A stretch of DNA of 64,000 nucleotides from Tipula vernalis (GCA_958295665.1 OY282560.1:91116311-91180310); one strand, 5' to 3'; positions 10,540 through 22,117 are shown, counted from the first letter of the stretch. Made by a program: numbers and translations. Notes: generated by a model from the sequence alone, not told the origin.

Positions 10540-10557
10540 TGGTCCTTCGAGCCGGAT
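10540..10557 (+). other. Primer-binding site complementary to tRNA-Tyr
   Basis: TGGTCCTTCGAGCCGGAT is the exact reverse complement of the last 18 bases (including CCA) of the eukaryotic tRNA-Tyr sequence as I remember it. It sits directly after the presumed LTR end, as a minus-strand priming site should, and marks the LTR boundary. Confidence 0.8.
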
Positions 10558-11317
10558 GCCAGTGAATTGGTTAATTGATTCGAATCATCGAGAATTATAA
10601 CGCCGTTTGTATCCAGAAACCAGATTATCACACGAGGAAAACCTTACCATAGTAGAACATACCGTTTTACTCGAGCAATAAATTAATAGTCGCTTACGCT
10701 CGTGTGGTTTATTGTGAATCAATTTGTTTTTTTATTATCCAACCAATTCATTGGAAATTTAACCTCAATGAATTAGAAATTGTGACAACCGCAGGCTGAT
10801 CTTCGCATAAAAGACAGAAAGGAATTATAAAACCTAACCAAGTAGCACACCACTAATTTATCATCAATAAGTGGAATTTATCACCCAACATACCGTACCA
10901 TACATACCGTAATTCAACCAGAAGATTGAGCAGAAAATCGTGTATCCAGATCGACACGTGGAGGAGAAACATAAAACCGTAAGTGAATTTTATTTTACTA
11001 AGCGTGAATCGGTGATCCATAAACGATTAATATAATAAAGTTTGATACAATCCTAATCGTTATAACCACGAATTAACTACACCCACTCGCACCCCACTTA
11101 CCCACATGCGTCTTTGTAGTTTCCGTAAATACAATAATTTGTAACTTTATTGTTCGACTACTACACTGGAAGTTTCTCGGATAGAATTTGGAGTTTGCGT
11201 AGTAACAACGTGCTGGCTTTGCTAAGAAATAGATTATAATTTCAACCAAATAAATTACGAAGTGTTTTGTGAAAATATTGAGTATCGTATCAACCTCAGT
11301 GAATTTGTTTGTGAGCA
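10558..11317 (+). other. Leader region of BEL element 1
   Basis: The 760 bases between primer site and Gag start contain no supported ORF on the plus strand. A minus-strand ORF at 11073-11318 has no recognisable content. The length is long but usual for BEL/Pao leaders, which may hold packaging signals. Confidence 0.5.
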
Positions 11318-12160
11318 ATGTCGCAGCTAGAAGCCACGAATAAACGCCGTTCTAACATCAAGGGTTCGTTGACAAAAATATTTAATCACGTGCAGTCCTG
11401 TAAAAATGTTGAGGCATCCCAATTGGATCTTGAGCAGCTCAAGGTTAGATTACGTCGTGTAGAGGGATTATTATCGGAATTTCACGAGATTGAAAATGTG
11501 ATCAACGGATTAAATAATAAAGATGAAAGCCATCAAGATGAATTTGAGGACAAATACTATACAACGGTCGCAGATTTAAACCGGCTAATTCGACGAGCAA
11601 ACTTGGTTACCGGAAATATGTCGTTCGATTTGAACGATACTCAGGGAGAACATTCAAAAGGCGCAAATATTGAAGCCAAACTACCGAAGATTAGTATAGC
11701 TCCATTTTACGGCAGTTATACAGAGTGGCAATCATTTTATGATTTGTTCGCTTCCACAATCCACGAGAATCCAAATTTAAACCCCGCACAAAAGTTCCAA
11801 TAACTGAAGGGATTTTTGAGAGATGAAGCCGCTAACCTTTTAAAACACCTTCCCATTTCCGACGGAAATTACATTGAGGCATTAAACAAGCTGAAGAATC
11901 GATACGATAGAAAAAGATACACCGTACAATCTTTCATTAAAAGTTTTATAGATTTACCATCGATCAACTCAACATCACAGCATATTCGGAAGTTGATGGA
12001 CACAGCAGACGAAGTTATCCGTGGACTAAAGGCTATCGGACCTGAAGCAGAATCTAGAGACCCGTGGCTAGTTTTCATATTGATCCAAAAATTAGATGAA
12101 GATACGAGAGACAAATGGGCTACCGAGACATCAGACATTGAGTTCCAACTTGTCAATCCC
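11318..12160 (+). pseudogene. BEL element 1 Gag (DUF1759-type), one stop
   Basis: This is the N-terminal part of the BEL polyprotein, the structural Gag that assembles virus-like particles. It starts at the ATG in CAATGTCGCAG. The first 110 residues are helical and charged. The conserved Gag core follows with YTEWQSFYDLFASTIHENPN and, after the stop, LLKHLPISDGNYIEALNKL and DEVIRGLKAIG, ending with DPWLVFILIQKLDEDTRDKW. A TAA at 11801-11803 replaces the expected aromatic residue in the KFQ-LKG stretch; the same frame continues beyond it. A frameshift at about 12140-12165 then moves the coding to the frame of the zinc knuckles. A close relative is the remnant at 17066-17640. Confidence 0.85.
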
Positions 12161-13056
12161 TAATCGATTTTTTAATGAAAAGAGCTGATGCTTTGGATTC
12201 AGTCAAGGGATACTCGCGAAAAACAGTGGTCCAAACGAAATCAATTTCAAAAACATTAACCAATGCCGTGATGTCGTGTTCCATATGCCAGAAAGATTGT
12301 CATCCTCTATTCATGTGCCCAAAATTCAAGGAATGGACCGTTGAGAAACGCAGAGAGTTAGTGAAGACCAAAAATCGTTGTTTCAACTGTTTCGGTGAGT
12401 CACATACCGTATTCCAGTGCAAATCTAGAGGAAGATGTCATTATTGCCGAAGAAGACACAATTCGCTGCTACACCAATCCTCTGATGCCATAGGTTCCAC
12501 CAGTAAGCAATCACTACCAGCCAAGAGCCTTATTGTAACCAATACACCTTCGTTAGCAGGCACTCCATCGCAAACATCATCATGTCTTCACTCCAGCAAT
12601 ATAATAAATCCAGCTGTTTTACTAACAGCGACCGTGAGAGTGCGAGATGTAAGTGGTCAGTTGCAACTATGTCGAGTTTTACTCGATTCAGGATCGCAGA
12701 GCTCCTTCATAACGGAAGCACTGATACAGAAACTAGGTCTGAAACGAACATATGGAAAAATCAACATTCAAGGCATTGCTAATCAAAAGCTGGTTACTAC
12801 CCGAGGAATAGTAAGGGTCGTAGTATCGCCACATTTCGAATCCAACTTCACAGCTCAGATCTCTGCATATGTAGTACCATCTATCACCAAAGTTAACCCT
12901 GTGCGAAAAAGTGATTGGTTAGCTTATCAATATGTTTCGTCTCTAACATTAGCTGATGTAAGTCCGCAGTAAAAATCCAAAATCGACTTACTTATCGGAG
13001 CTGATAATTTTTTTGACATCCTAAAACCAGAGCAGCTTAAAGATCACAACAATAAA
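12161..13056 (+). pseudogene. BEL element 1 zinc knuckles and aspartic protease
   Basis: Two CCHC zinc knuckles, CSICQKDCHPLFMC and CFNCFGESHTVFQC (both C-x2-C-x4-H-x4-C), are followed by the BEL-type CHYCRRRHNSLLH finger. They would bind genomic RNA. About 70 residues later the aspartic protease begins with LCRVLLDSGSQSSFITEAL, whose DSG is the catalytic triad, and runs to about 12960. The TAA at 12970-12972 stops the frame after ADVSPQ. The same frame resumes directly with the LIGADNFFDIL motif that joins protease to reverse transcriptase. The protease would cleave Gag-Pol in particles. Confidence 0.85.
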
Positions 13057-14742
13057 ATGCTTGCTCAGAATACACATCTCGGATGGATATTGACGGGGAA
13101 TCTATCACAAACACAACACTCGAATCAATGCAATACCATAATCGTTGATAATAACATGCTAGATAACACCTTGAGAAGTTTCTGGGAATCCGAAGAGGTT
13201 TTTAAGTCGATTCCATTATTACCTGAACATCAGATCTGCGAAGAGCTTTTTAAAACAACTACCACGAAATTGGAAGACAAGCACTACATGGTGAAGCTGC
13301 CTTTTAGACCAGATTCCAATCCATTAAATGAATCATTGAGTATCGCTATCAAACGATTACACGGTATGGAACGGAAATTTATGAAAAATCCTAATTTGCA
13401 GAAGCAATACGTTGATTTCATGGAGGAGTATAGACGACTGGGACATATGGAAGAAGTGGATCCACCAAAACAGCCATTGGATTATCTGTACCTACCACAT
13501 CACGGAGTCTGGAAAGAAACTTCTACAACGACAAAATTGCGTGTTGTGTTTGATGCGTCGGCCAAAACCAGCTCGGGTTATTCGCTAAACGATAATCTGC
13601 TCACAGGGCCAATATTGCAAAATTTATTAGTAGATATCCTGCTACGTTTTCGTGTGTACAAAATTGTCTTTACCGCAGATGCTGAAAAAATGTATCGGCA
13701 GATATGGATACATCCAAGCGATCGCCGATTTCAACGAATAGTATGGCGCCAAACACCGACCGCACCAATAAGGCATTTTGAATTAAAGACGTTAACATAT
13801 GGCATGTCTTCAGCACCATATCTAGCAACAAGAGTTATCCACCACATCGCCGAGGATAATCATAACCAATATCCGGAAGCATCACAGATTTTACAGAGAG
13901 ACACATATATTGATGATTTATTAACTGGAACACATTCAATACCTGAAGCAACCCAATTAGCAGAACAACTTTCACATATAATGAGGCAATCTGGATTCAA
14001 TCTCCGGAAATGGTCATCGAATTCGTGCGAAGTGTTAGCCAAGATGAATGTAGCTGAATCTTTTCCACCACAACCAAAGATAATTGCTGAAGATATCAAT
14101 GAAATCAAGGTGTTGGGGCTGCAGTGGCAGCCAACAGCAGATAAATTCACTTACCACGTCACTCTAGAAGAGAGCACGCCTACCACGAAGCGTGCAATAC
14201 TTTCCGAAGCCAGTCGGATTTTTGATCCTCTGGGCCTCTTATCACCATACGTAATAAAAATAAAGAGTTTTTTTCAAACATTGTGGCTGCTAGATGTGCA
14301 ATGGGACGACAAACTACCAGGCAAAATTCAAAACCAATGGAAAACTATTAGAGAGGAAGCTGACCAAATCTCAACCCTGACGATACCTAGGTGGCTTTTT
14401 ATGACCAATGGAGAAGAACATCAATTGCATGAATTTTGCGACTCCAGCGAGATGGCATTTGCAGCGACCATGTACTTACGCACGTACTACAATGGCAGTT
14501 TTGTTACCAGTCTTATAGAAGCAAAAACAAAGGTTGCGCCTATTAAAAATATATCTTTACCCCGGTTAGAATTGAATGGTGCTTTGCTGTTGGCTCGCCT
14601 AATAAAACATGTCCAAGCAGTTTTGTGTATTCCAGATTCTCAGTTATTCGGATGGACTGATAGCACTATCGTTTTGGATTGGCTTCCGAACCACCACGCA
14701 GATGGAAAACATACGTTGCGAATAGAACGAGCGAAATTTTAG
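13057..14742 (+). pseudogene. BEL element 1 reverse transcriptase and start of RNase H
   Basis: The first part carries the connector (NTHLGWILTGNL). The RT fingers and palm then show LRVVFDASAKTSSGYSLND, VFTADAEKMYRQI (catalytic Asp) and YIDDLLTG (catalytic aspartate pair, near 13910). The thumb/connection includes LSEASRIFDPLGLLSPY, and the RNase H domain begins with LHEFCDSSEMAFAA and shows ELNGALLLARL and GWTDSTIVLDW. All key RT residues are present. A frameshift near 14680-14690 breaks the RNase H end, which continues in the overlapping frame from 14679. Of the four BEL copies in the window this is the only one with an intact YxDD RT core. Confidence 0.88.
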
Positions 14743-16247
14743 AGATCCTTCCGAGAAGAAAGTGGCGGCACATTACATCCAAACTTAATCCAGCGGATTG
14801 GGCTACAAGAGGTTTGAGTCCGAAGGAATTGAAGAGCTATACCCTCTGGTGGAATGGACCAGAATTTTTAAGCCAAGACGCTGAGAACTGGCCTAATATT
14901 CGAAAAACAGAAACTGCAAATCAGCCAGAACGAAGAGAGATAATACAAGTTATGACCACCACCTGTTTAGATGAATCGAAGCCACTAATTCAAGACCTAT
15001 GCAGCGCTTATTCTAGTAATGATAAGGTCATACGTATATTGATGAACATCCGAAAATTTTATTATTTATGGTGCAAGGAAAAAACAAAACCAACCAACCA
15101 AACTCAATATGATTGGCAAGCCGCAGAAACTGAAATTTTAAGGTATTCACAACTACAAAATTATAAAGAAGAAATCAGAGATGTGAATAAAGGCAACGCA
15201 GTTTCGGGTAAGAGCGCTACCAAATCATTAAATCCATTTGTTGATAAAAGGGGAATTTTGCGAGTGGGTGGTCGAATTGACAAATCGATTGCACCTTACG
15301 ATACACGTCATCCGATAATTCTATCTGCCAATTCCGATGTCACTAAATTGATCATTGAGAAATATCACAAAATGTATTTACATAGCGGGGCATCGATGCT
15401 GTTAAGCCTAATTAGAAGAAAATATTGGATAATCAAAGGCAGAAATTTGATCAAATCAATAGTGCGCAAGTGTGTCTATTGCATCAAACAACGTCCCCAA
15501 ACCGAAAGCCAGCTAATGGGTGATCTTCCTAAGGAGAGAGTAGAATTGATTCGACCATTTTTAAAAATAGGCTTGGATTTTGCAGGTCCTATAAAAACCT
15601 ATTTGAAACGCGGGCGAGGTCAACGAGCAGAAAAAGCCTACATATGCCTAATCATTTGCCTAAGTACGAAGGTGGTTCATATAGAACTCGTAGGCAATTT
15701 ATCAACCGACGCATTTTTAGGCGCATTACATCGATTTTTTGCGCGCAGGGGTGTTAGTACTGATGTATTTTCAGACAACGGTACCAATTTTCAGGGTGCA
15801 TCTAGAAAGTTAAAGGAAATAAATATTTTTCTTAAAAATAATGTACAACTAATTACCAATTCTATATTTCAAAGATATCAGGTTAGTTGGCATTTTATAC
15901 CACCATACGCTCCTCGTTTCGGTGGATTTTGGAAGGCAGGCATAAAATCTGCGAAAACCCAGATGATGAAATTAATCGGCGATAAAATACTGACCCAAGA
16001 AGAGTTACATACCCTACTAATTCAAATCGAAGGTGTGATGAATTCGAGACCGTTGTGCGTTTTATCCGAGGATGATATGGACCCATTAACACCAGCGCAG
16101 TTCCTGATTGGGCATCCCATCACTACAATACCACAGCCTGACCTCACTCAGGTGCCTTACAATAGATTGTCACACTACAATGCCATAATCAGAATGAGTC
16201 ATTTGTTCTGGAAGCGTTGGCATCAGGAATATCTTACGTCACTACTT
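14679..16247 (+). pseudogene. BEL element 1 integrase, catalytic Glu replaced, C-terminus missing
   Basis: The frame opens with the end of RNase H (PPRRWKTYVANRTSEIL, NPADWATRG). It continues into the integrase HHCC domain (YHKMYLHSG ... CVYCIKQR), then the catalytic core with LDFAGPIK (first Asp) and FSDNGTNFQGA (second Asp). The third acidic position, in the motif that reads GGLWE in the minus-strand copy at 33480, here reads GGFWKAGIKS, so the glutamate is a lysine. A single G-to-A change would explain it. The C-terminal part runs to NPLT-type and FWKRWHQEYLTSL motifs and ends at the A10 run at 16248-16257; residues after that are not BEL. The gene would be catalytically dead even without the frameshifts. 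Confidence 0.85.
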
Positions 16248-17065
16248 AAAAAAAAAACAGTGGTACACTATTTAAAAAATTTCCCTCGCTATCTTTTTCG
16301 ATAATGGAGTCTCGATGTTTTTCGACGGCATTTTGGGCTATTGTACGATAAACTCCCATTGGTATATACAATGAATTTCCCCACAATTGCTTAGTTTCGT
16401 TTTGTTTGTGAGCATCTCGGAAATGTCATGAGGTATTTCATGCCATGGAATTTCAAAATTTCAGAATAGTTTTTTGCATGCAGAATTTGTACTGGATTTT
16501 GATGATAGTGCCGAGCTGCTCATCGAATTTAATATAAAAAAAATATTTTACTTTCATAACACTTTACATCAGTAACTAACTATACATCCGTTTGGCCTTG
16601 GAATTAAAATTTTTATGGCACTTCAATTAATAATGTAAATTTATAAAATATGTAACTTTCTTGTTAATTTAATAGCGCGGATCAATTACTTTTTATTTTA
16701 TTTTAATTACACCTTACTACCACTTATGATGTGCGAAAAAATTTAAAATTAAGTTATTTTAGGTACAAGTGTGTTAGTTACCACAAAAATAGTGTGGAAA
16801 TACTTTTTTGAGAAAAAACGCACAGAAAAATTGTAAATCACTTTTCCAGTGTAAAATACGAATAAATTGTGGGGAATTCACACAGTTTGTTAGTAGGTTG
16901 CACGTCTTTAAGTGTAAACTGCGGCGAATGAGTGATTTACGTCATTTTTGAATAAATCAAAATTCGTAAGTTTATTATTACACGTCGTTGTGTATGTTAC
17001 AATCATTTTTGGTGGTAAAATATCATTTTTTCGTCGTGTTTTTAATCACTTTTTAGAGTTAAGTT
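16248..17065. other. Unassigned AT-rich DNA after the BEL 1 truncation
   Basis: It starts with ten A residues and CAGTGGTACACTATT. No ORF, LTR or repeat family is recognised. The stretch 16731-17060 could be the leader or LTR of the BEL remnant that follows, but there is no primer site to prove it. Confidence 0.4.
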
Positions 17066-17640
17066 TTACCGGTGACTATACAGAGTGGCAGTCATTCTAC
17101 GACCTCTTCTCTTCTACAATCTACGACAATCAGAGATTAACATCATCCCAGAAGCTCCAATACCTAAAGGGGCAATTGAAAGGGGATGCCGCAGGACTGT
17201 TGAAACACTTCAGCATTACCGATGCTAATTACGTCGAAGCGTTGAGACGACACAAAAAAACATACAATTTACGCAATTATTACAAATTTCATGTCTCAAC
17301 CATCATGAATTTCATGTCTCAACCATCAAAAGATTCAAACATTTCATGTCTCAACCATCTGTAATGGCACCATCCAGTACAAATGTTCGGAGACTCCTTG
17401 ATACGTCAGATGAAGTGATTCGTGGATTAAAGGCTCTTGGAGATGAAGCAGAATCAAGGGATCATTGGTTGATATACATATGTCCTGGTCAGTAAACTCG
17501 ACGATGAGGCCAACAGCCTATGGGCCCAAGCGTCAGCGGATTTGAACTTACTGACACTAAAACAATTCTTCGATTTTCTGGCCAGAAGAATAGATGCGCT
17601 TGAATCTTTAAAAGACGCAACCAAACGATAAAACTCACCA
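17066..17640 (+). pseudogene. BEL/Pao remnant 2, Gag fragment
   Basis: FTGDYTEWQSFYDLFSSTI and LKGDAAGLLKHFSITDANYV match the Gag core of element 1 at clear but reduced identity. A foreign triplicated 19-bp stretch (17287-17361) then interrupts it. Gag resumes as NVRRLLDTSDEVIRGLKALG and, after a frameshift near 17480, as KLDDEANSLWAQASADL and QFFDFLARRIDALESL. No start codon belongs to it and several breaks are present, so it is a fossil. Confidence 0.78.
17287..17361 (+). repeat. Three copies of a 19-bp word inside Gag remnant 2
   Basis: The word TTTCATGTCTCAACCATC occurs three times, ending near 17304, 17327 and 17360, with unequal short spacers. It interrupts the conserved Gag text and is not part of the family. 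Confidence 0.7.
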
Positions 17641-17693
17641 CCTAGCCAACCAAAACCAAATATCAAAAGCCATGTTATTCAGCCAAGTTTTCA

Positions 17694-18235
17694 ATATTGT
17701 TCAATCTACGCAAAGGAAATCCACCGCCTGTTCGAATATGCCAAGTTAAATGAAATGCTATTAGTTGAAAGAAAAAGCCTTTTAAAGAAAGATAACCGAT
17801 GTAAGCACTGCAATAGAAAGCATCATAGTTTTTTGCACCAAAATCGCACAACACCAACAGTGGCATTAGTTTCAAGTATTCAGTAAAAAGAGTCAGAAAG
17901 CAGTTTCATCACTACCAGTCACTTAAGTAGCTCATTACTACATACCGCACAAGTAAATGTAGCTGATAAATTTGATCAGAAACAATTATGTCGAGTACTA
18001 ATGGATTCAGGTTGGCGAAGTTCCTTTATTTCAGAAAGATGTGCTCAAAGGTTCCAATTAAAAAGAAGTGCAGCGAATGGGCTTACGAAAGATTCAGTAT
18101 CACTAATGTTAACACCATGGAGCAAACATGAACCACACTGGCAAGTTGAAGCGAAATTTGTTTTAATTCCTATGATTTTAGGAATTTTAAATAAAATATG
18201 TAGAGGGCTTGAAACGCTTGCAACGAATTGAATTT
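17694..18235 (+). pseudogene. BEL/Pao remnant 2, zinc finger and protease scraps
   Basis: CKHCNRKHHSFLHQ corresponds to the third BEL zinc finger, and LCRVLMDSGWRSSFISERCAQRF to the start of the aspartic protease (DSG kept, but GW instead of GS). The two CCHC knuckles are lost to a deletion and a TAA lies at about 17884. Similarity fades after about 18090. No RT or integrase follows, so the copy is truncated here. Confidence 0.72.
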
Positions 18236-19040
18236 AATAAAATCCATCAGCCAAAAATATTTAAATTTAAAGATTTTTTCTACGTATAGAAATTTTGAAT
18301 TTAGTGTTATATTCAGGTTCATCGCTTACTCTCGTATAGTAATATGTAATATGATTGAAGTCTTTTGATTTTAAAAATATACTTTTTTCCTATAATTAGA
18401 GCTATTTAGGAAAATTGTCTGCGGTATATTATGCAACATCTTACATTTGCTTAACGGGTGTTAGGTTTGTCCTAAAATTAAACAATAATACTGTACTAAA
18501 AATTGATTATCCTGAGAACACATTGGTAGTAAAAATGAATCTCTAGTTACTCTTATGACATTTAAATTTACAAAAAATCTAAATTAAGTTTTAAATTAAA
18601 TTGTCCACAGAAGCAATTTAACAAAACCAAAATTCATTCGAAATTTCATAGAGGAAACTTTCGCAATATGGACTTAGGACATGTTGCGTCCCTTTGTGTA
18701 AGGTCGCGCATAATTGATATTAAAAAATTTTCTAATCTGGGATAAATATCATACCCGGATAAAATTCCTTTTATCTGGAAAAATAAAAAAAAGTGACTTT
18801 GGGGTAGACGTGATGCGTCCCTATTTGTAATAGTTCACACGAAATTTTATATTAAATTCACACGAAGTTTTAATTTAATTCGTTATAATTTTTAGTTTAT
18901 ATTAAATGAAAGTGAACGAAATACAAATTTCATTAGCTTGGACTTGCCAACATATAAAATAAATAATGCTAAATATTTGAGCTACTAATTATTACTTAAT
19001 AGTGTTTAAACATAGATGGCACAATGACAACATAGATGTT
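18236..19040. other. AT-rich DNA with one dispersed repeat
   Basis: No gene. The words GACTTAGGACATGTTGCGTCCC near 18671 and GATGCGTCCCTATTTG near 18810 resemble the 22.4-22.6-kb repeat (GACGGAGGACAGATGTGTTG), so a copy of that dispersed family is probably here. Confidence 0.4.
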
Positions 19041-19219
19041 AAAGGCAGGCCCATGCCAAATGACTTTAGGTTTTTCGACATACATTCTACACTAAAAAGG
19101 AAAATTTTTTTGATCTCTTTTGTGTTATATTCTAACACAAGAGAGATGGAAAAAATTTATCATTTTAGTGTGGAATGCGTGTCGAAAAACCTGAAGTCTT
19201 TTGGTATGTACCTACCTTT
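19041..19219. mobile_element. Hairpin MITE with 87-nt arms and a 5-nt loop
   Basis: The arms 19041-19127 and 19133-19219 are inverted copies of each other with few mismatches, separated only by TATTC. The outer ends read AAAGGCAGGCCCATGCC and GGTATGTACCTACCTTT. The full-length palindrome with no coding capacity suggests a foldback or MITE-type element. No target duplication is evident. Confidence 0.72.
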
Positions 19220-19326
19220 GAATATCAAATTTAAAATTTGTTAGGTAAGTGAAATTTTCATTGATTTATACCAAAACTTATAACTAATTTACGATTTCAA
19301 TTATTTTAGGAAAATATATGGAAAGA

Positions 19327-19926
19327 GAAAGAGAAATTTGCCTGTGTATTAAATCAATAAGATCCTTTCGGCTTTTTATAGACAAAAATATATTAGCAAC
19401 AATGGCATTAACAACATTTTTCGATTGATTAATCAGAAAAAAATAGTGTTTGTATATAAAAAGCCGAAAGAATCTTATTGATTTTATACACGGACAAACT
19501 TCTCTTTCCCTTAATTATTTGTGTGAGCATAAAACACACAGAAATGAAGATTTTCCTGGAGTTTTTTGATTTGGTGAGTATAATTCGCTAAATCAGTACG
19601 TTCGTACTTGACCCTACTGTGTTAAGTGGTAACTGTATTTTTGTAGTTTGGTCGTAGCTACCTGATGAGTAGACCAACTTTTTCAATACGAAACCAAATT
19701 ACCAACACAATGAGCTCAAGGAAAGTTCTAATTTTTTGTTCAAAGTTATACACTTAGCATAACTCTTGGTGTAAAGTACCGGAGATTGATATTTCCACTT
19801 TTTTGGTAGATATATTATAAATGATGGCCTCTTCATTTTTGTTTCCGACTAACCAATCGAAAAATGTTGTGAATGCCATTGTTGTTAATATATTTTTGTG
19901 TATAAAAAGCCGAAAGAATCTTATTG
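19327..19926. repeat. Nested inverted-repeat element sharing one arm
   Basis: The segment 19327-19384 is repeated inverted at 19452-19510 (core AAGCCGAAAGAATCTTATTG). An overlapping segment, 19351-19440, is repeated inverted at 19842-19926. One left arm therefore has two right partners. The simplest reading is two copies of one inverted-repeat element, one inserted in or recombined with the other. No ORF is inside. Confidence 0.62.
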
Positions 19927-20089
19927 AAAATATATGGGCTAATTCCTCATCCTAAAGGAATTCATTACTGTATAATTCAATACATAAGATTATTTATAGA
20001 AGAGATATAGATTATTTATAAAATACATTAATCAATCAATTTTATTTTCAGCTTCCGATCCTGAACATGGTTCAATAGATTCTTTTTTA

Positions 20090-22000
20090 CTATGGCCTTT
20101 TAATTTCACTAAGTTTTGTTCTGGCGACGACAACCCTGAATAATCCATCCAGACTTTGAACAACCGATATAATGCGTCCCAGCAGCCATTGTGTTGATGG
20201 AACATCATTATCTTCCATTTATGGTATTGCTATAATGTCAGTATATACTAATTGTGCCATCTCTGCCAAAAGTGCTGGAGTATCCTTTAAATGTGCTACC
20301 AACGTGACAATCGACTGTCTGTTAGGGGTAGAAAATTGGGTTCCGGTAATAAATTAATCGGATGTCCTATTAACAAATGATCTGGCGTGAGAGGATCGAA
20401 ATCCTCTGCTGACATCTCACAAAATGGTCGGGAATTAAGAATAGCTCCTATTTCGACTAATAACGTCAACATTTCTTCATAGGTAAGCCGAGATTCACCA
20501 AGTACTCGCTTCATGTAAAATTTTGTTGATTTAATAGCTGCCTGCCATAAACCTCTAAAATTAGTGGCAGCTGGTGGAATAAAATACAATTCTTTGTTGT
20601 TCGTATTTAAATTTCGTTGCAGTTCGTTTGGGCACCTTCAAAATTCGTCAGTTTGTCACTATATATGTGACCGGAAATGCCGCGCCTTGCGGATGATTGT
20701 ATGTCTTGATAACCAGAGACCCTGCATAATCCACACCCGTTGAAAAGAAAGGACGATGATATGTGACCCCGGATTGCCGTAGTTTGAGCTGCACGGAGTT
20801 GCCTGAGATGTTCATATCTTATGATTAACCTGGTCACTTGATGCTCTGCTGGTAAAATAATCGGATGCTTCATCTTAAATATAACGATCGCGTTACACAA
20901 GCTACCTCCGATTCTTAATAAACCAAATTTATCTATAAAAAGGAAAAAAAGACGGTAGTTTTAAATTTTTACAAATTGGTTTTTTGTTGGTGATCGTCGT
21001 ATCACGAAATTGAATCCATCAATCTTGGCCTCCTCTTTCTGAAACTTCGATAACTCTAAATTCGCAGCTGCCTTAAATTGCGATTTCCTTCTAAACAGCA
21101 TCAGTATTTTAGTGTTGGTGAATACCACTTTCGAGAATTTTGAACAATGTTCAATGAGTCTGAAAACCCAATCGTATCTGTGCTCTTCATTTGTGTTGCT
21201 CAACACCACCGATTTAACTTTTTGTTAGATAAGTTTGATCTAGCCATTCTTCTTCGATTTTCTTCAACCAATACGGGCCCTTCCACACCAAAATCGTGGA
21301 AACCGTCCACGAGCGATAAGTTTTAACGACCTTGCTTCTAAATATTTTCAGGACGAATACCATTAATTTCTTTAGCAATGTAACAGCACAAAGTTCCCGA
21401 TGTGGAATGCTGATCGATTTAATTGGTGCCACCTTTGTTTTCGATTGAGTACAAGACAAATATAGTTACTATTTGTCTTGTACTCATCTTTGTTCTTCAT
21501 GAATCAGCAAATCCGTGCAATTCTATTTCGCACTCTGTTTACAAGTATCTATTGATTCTGATGTCCTCTAGTCGCTGCATACTCTTGATAAAGTGGGTCC
21601 GGTGGGAGTTCATCCGAGTCGATAGCTGTTAGCCACAACTTCTAAAAAAATATCTTAATTTAAATAATGGTTAGTGACAACCAACCTATCGGGTCAACAA
21701 TTTTGGAAGACTCTGACAACATATATCGTTTTGTTAGTTTATGATCTTGTAATTTTCAATACCCAAAATTGAGGTAGTTCGGTGTGTCTTAGGAATAATA
21801 TGCATGAGTTCTTCACAGTTAGATGCCGACTTCCGATACTCATTAAGATCTTAAACCATTATTTTAGTATCATTTAGGTCGTTGTTTCCCGACATTAGGT
21901 CATTGAAATGGAAATCCTTATGTACTAATTCTGAGGCTTCTGGGTATCCTTCCTTTTAATCTAACGCAAGTTGATTTAGAGTTTGAGTGGCTAAAAGGGA
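20090..22000 (-). pseudogene. BEL/Pao remnant 3, RT to integrase C-terminus, heavily decayed
   Basis: Read on the minus strand, pol motifs appear in the right order but in many frames. These include the RT region with ATQTLNQLALD and the degenerate HFNDLMSG where YVDDLMTG is expected (near 21900), SESSKIVDPIG (21690), LWLTAIDSDELPPDPLYQEY (21600), ELHGFADS (21515), and RNase H SKTKVAPIKSISIPHREL (21430). Integrase pieces follow: HPIILPAEHQVTRLII, YSDKLTNFEGA instead of SDNGT, and FRGLWQAAIKSTK, where the catalytic Glu is a Gln. The C-terminal domain ends with SLDGLFRVVVARTK and EIKRP near 20095. Parts of the integrase core are deleted between 20600 and 20760. It is an old fossil with no LTRs seen. 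Confidence 0.78.
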
Positions 22001-22117
22001 GACGATGATGTACCATACGTTACAGTCAGTAGCTTATACATCTGTAACTCTTCAATCGGTACAAAGTTTCTCTTCGGTTGACCTAGCTAGGCCTATACAT
22101 TTTTTCAATATCGGCTG

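Larger units (their letters stand above)
9978..16247 (+). mobile_element. BEL/Pao LTR retrotransposon 1, 3'-truncated
   Basis: A 5' LTR, tRNA-Tyr primer site, long leader, then Gag, zinc knuckles, aspartic protease, reverse transcriptase, RNase H and integrase follow in the order typical of BEL/Pao. The coding part is one polyprotein broken by TAA at 11801-11803 and 12970-12972 and by frameshifts near 12150 and 14685. Similarity stops after the integrase motif EYLTSL at 16247, where a run of ten A begins. The integrase C-terminal domain and 3' LTR are missing. Despite these breaks the domains are well preserved, so the copy is moderately young. Confidence 0.85.

Noticed and set aside
11869..14150. 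Minus-strand ORFs of about 95 codons at 11869-12156 and 13860-14150
   Set aside because: Both are antisense shadows of BEL Gag and RT.
20172..20357. 61-codon plus-strand ORF
   Set aside because: It is the reverse strand of the BEL remnant 3 integrase C-terminus.
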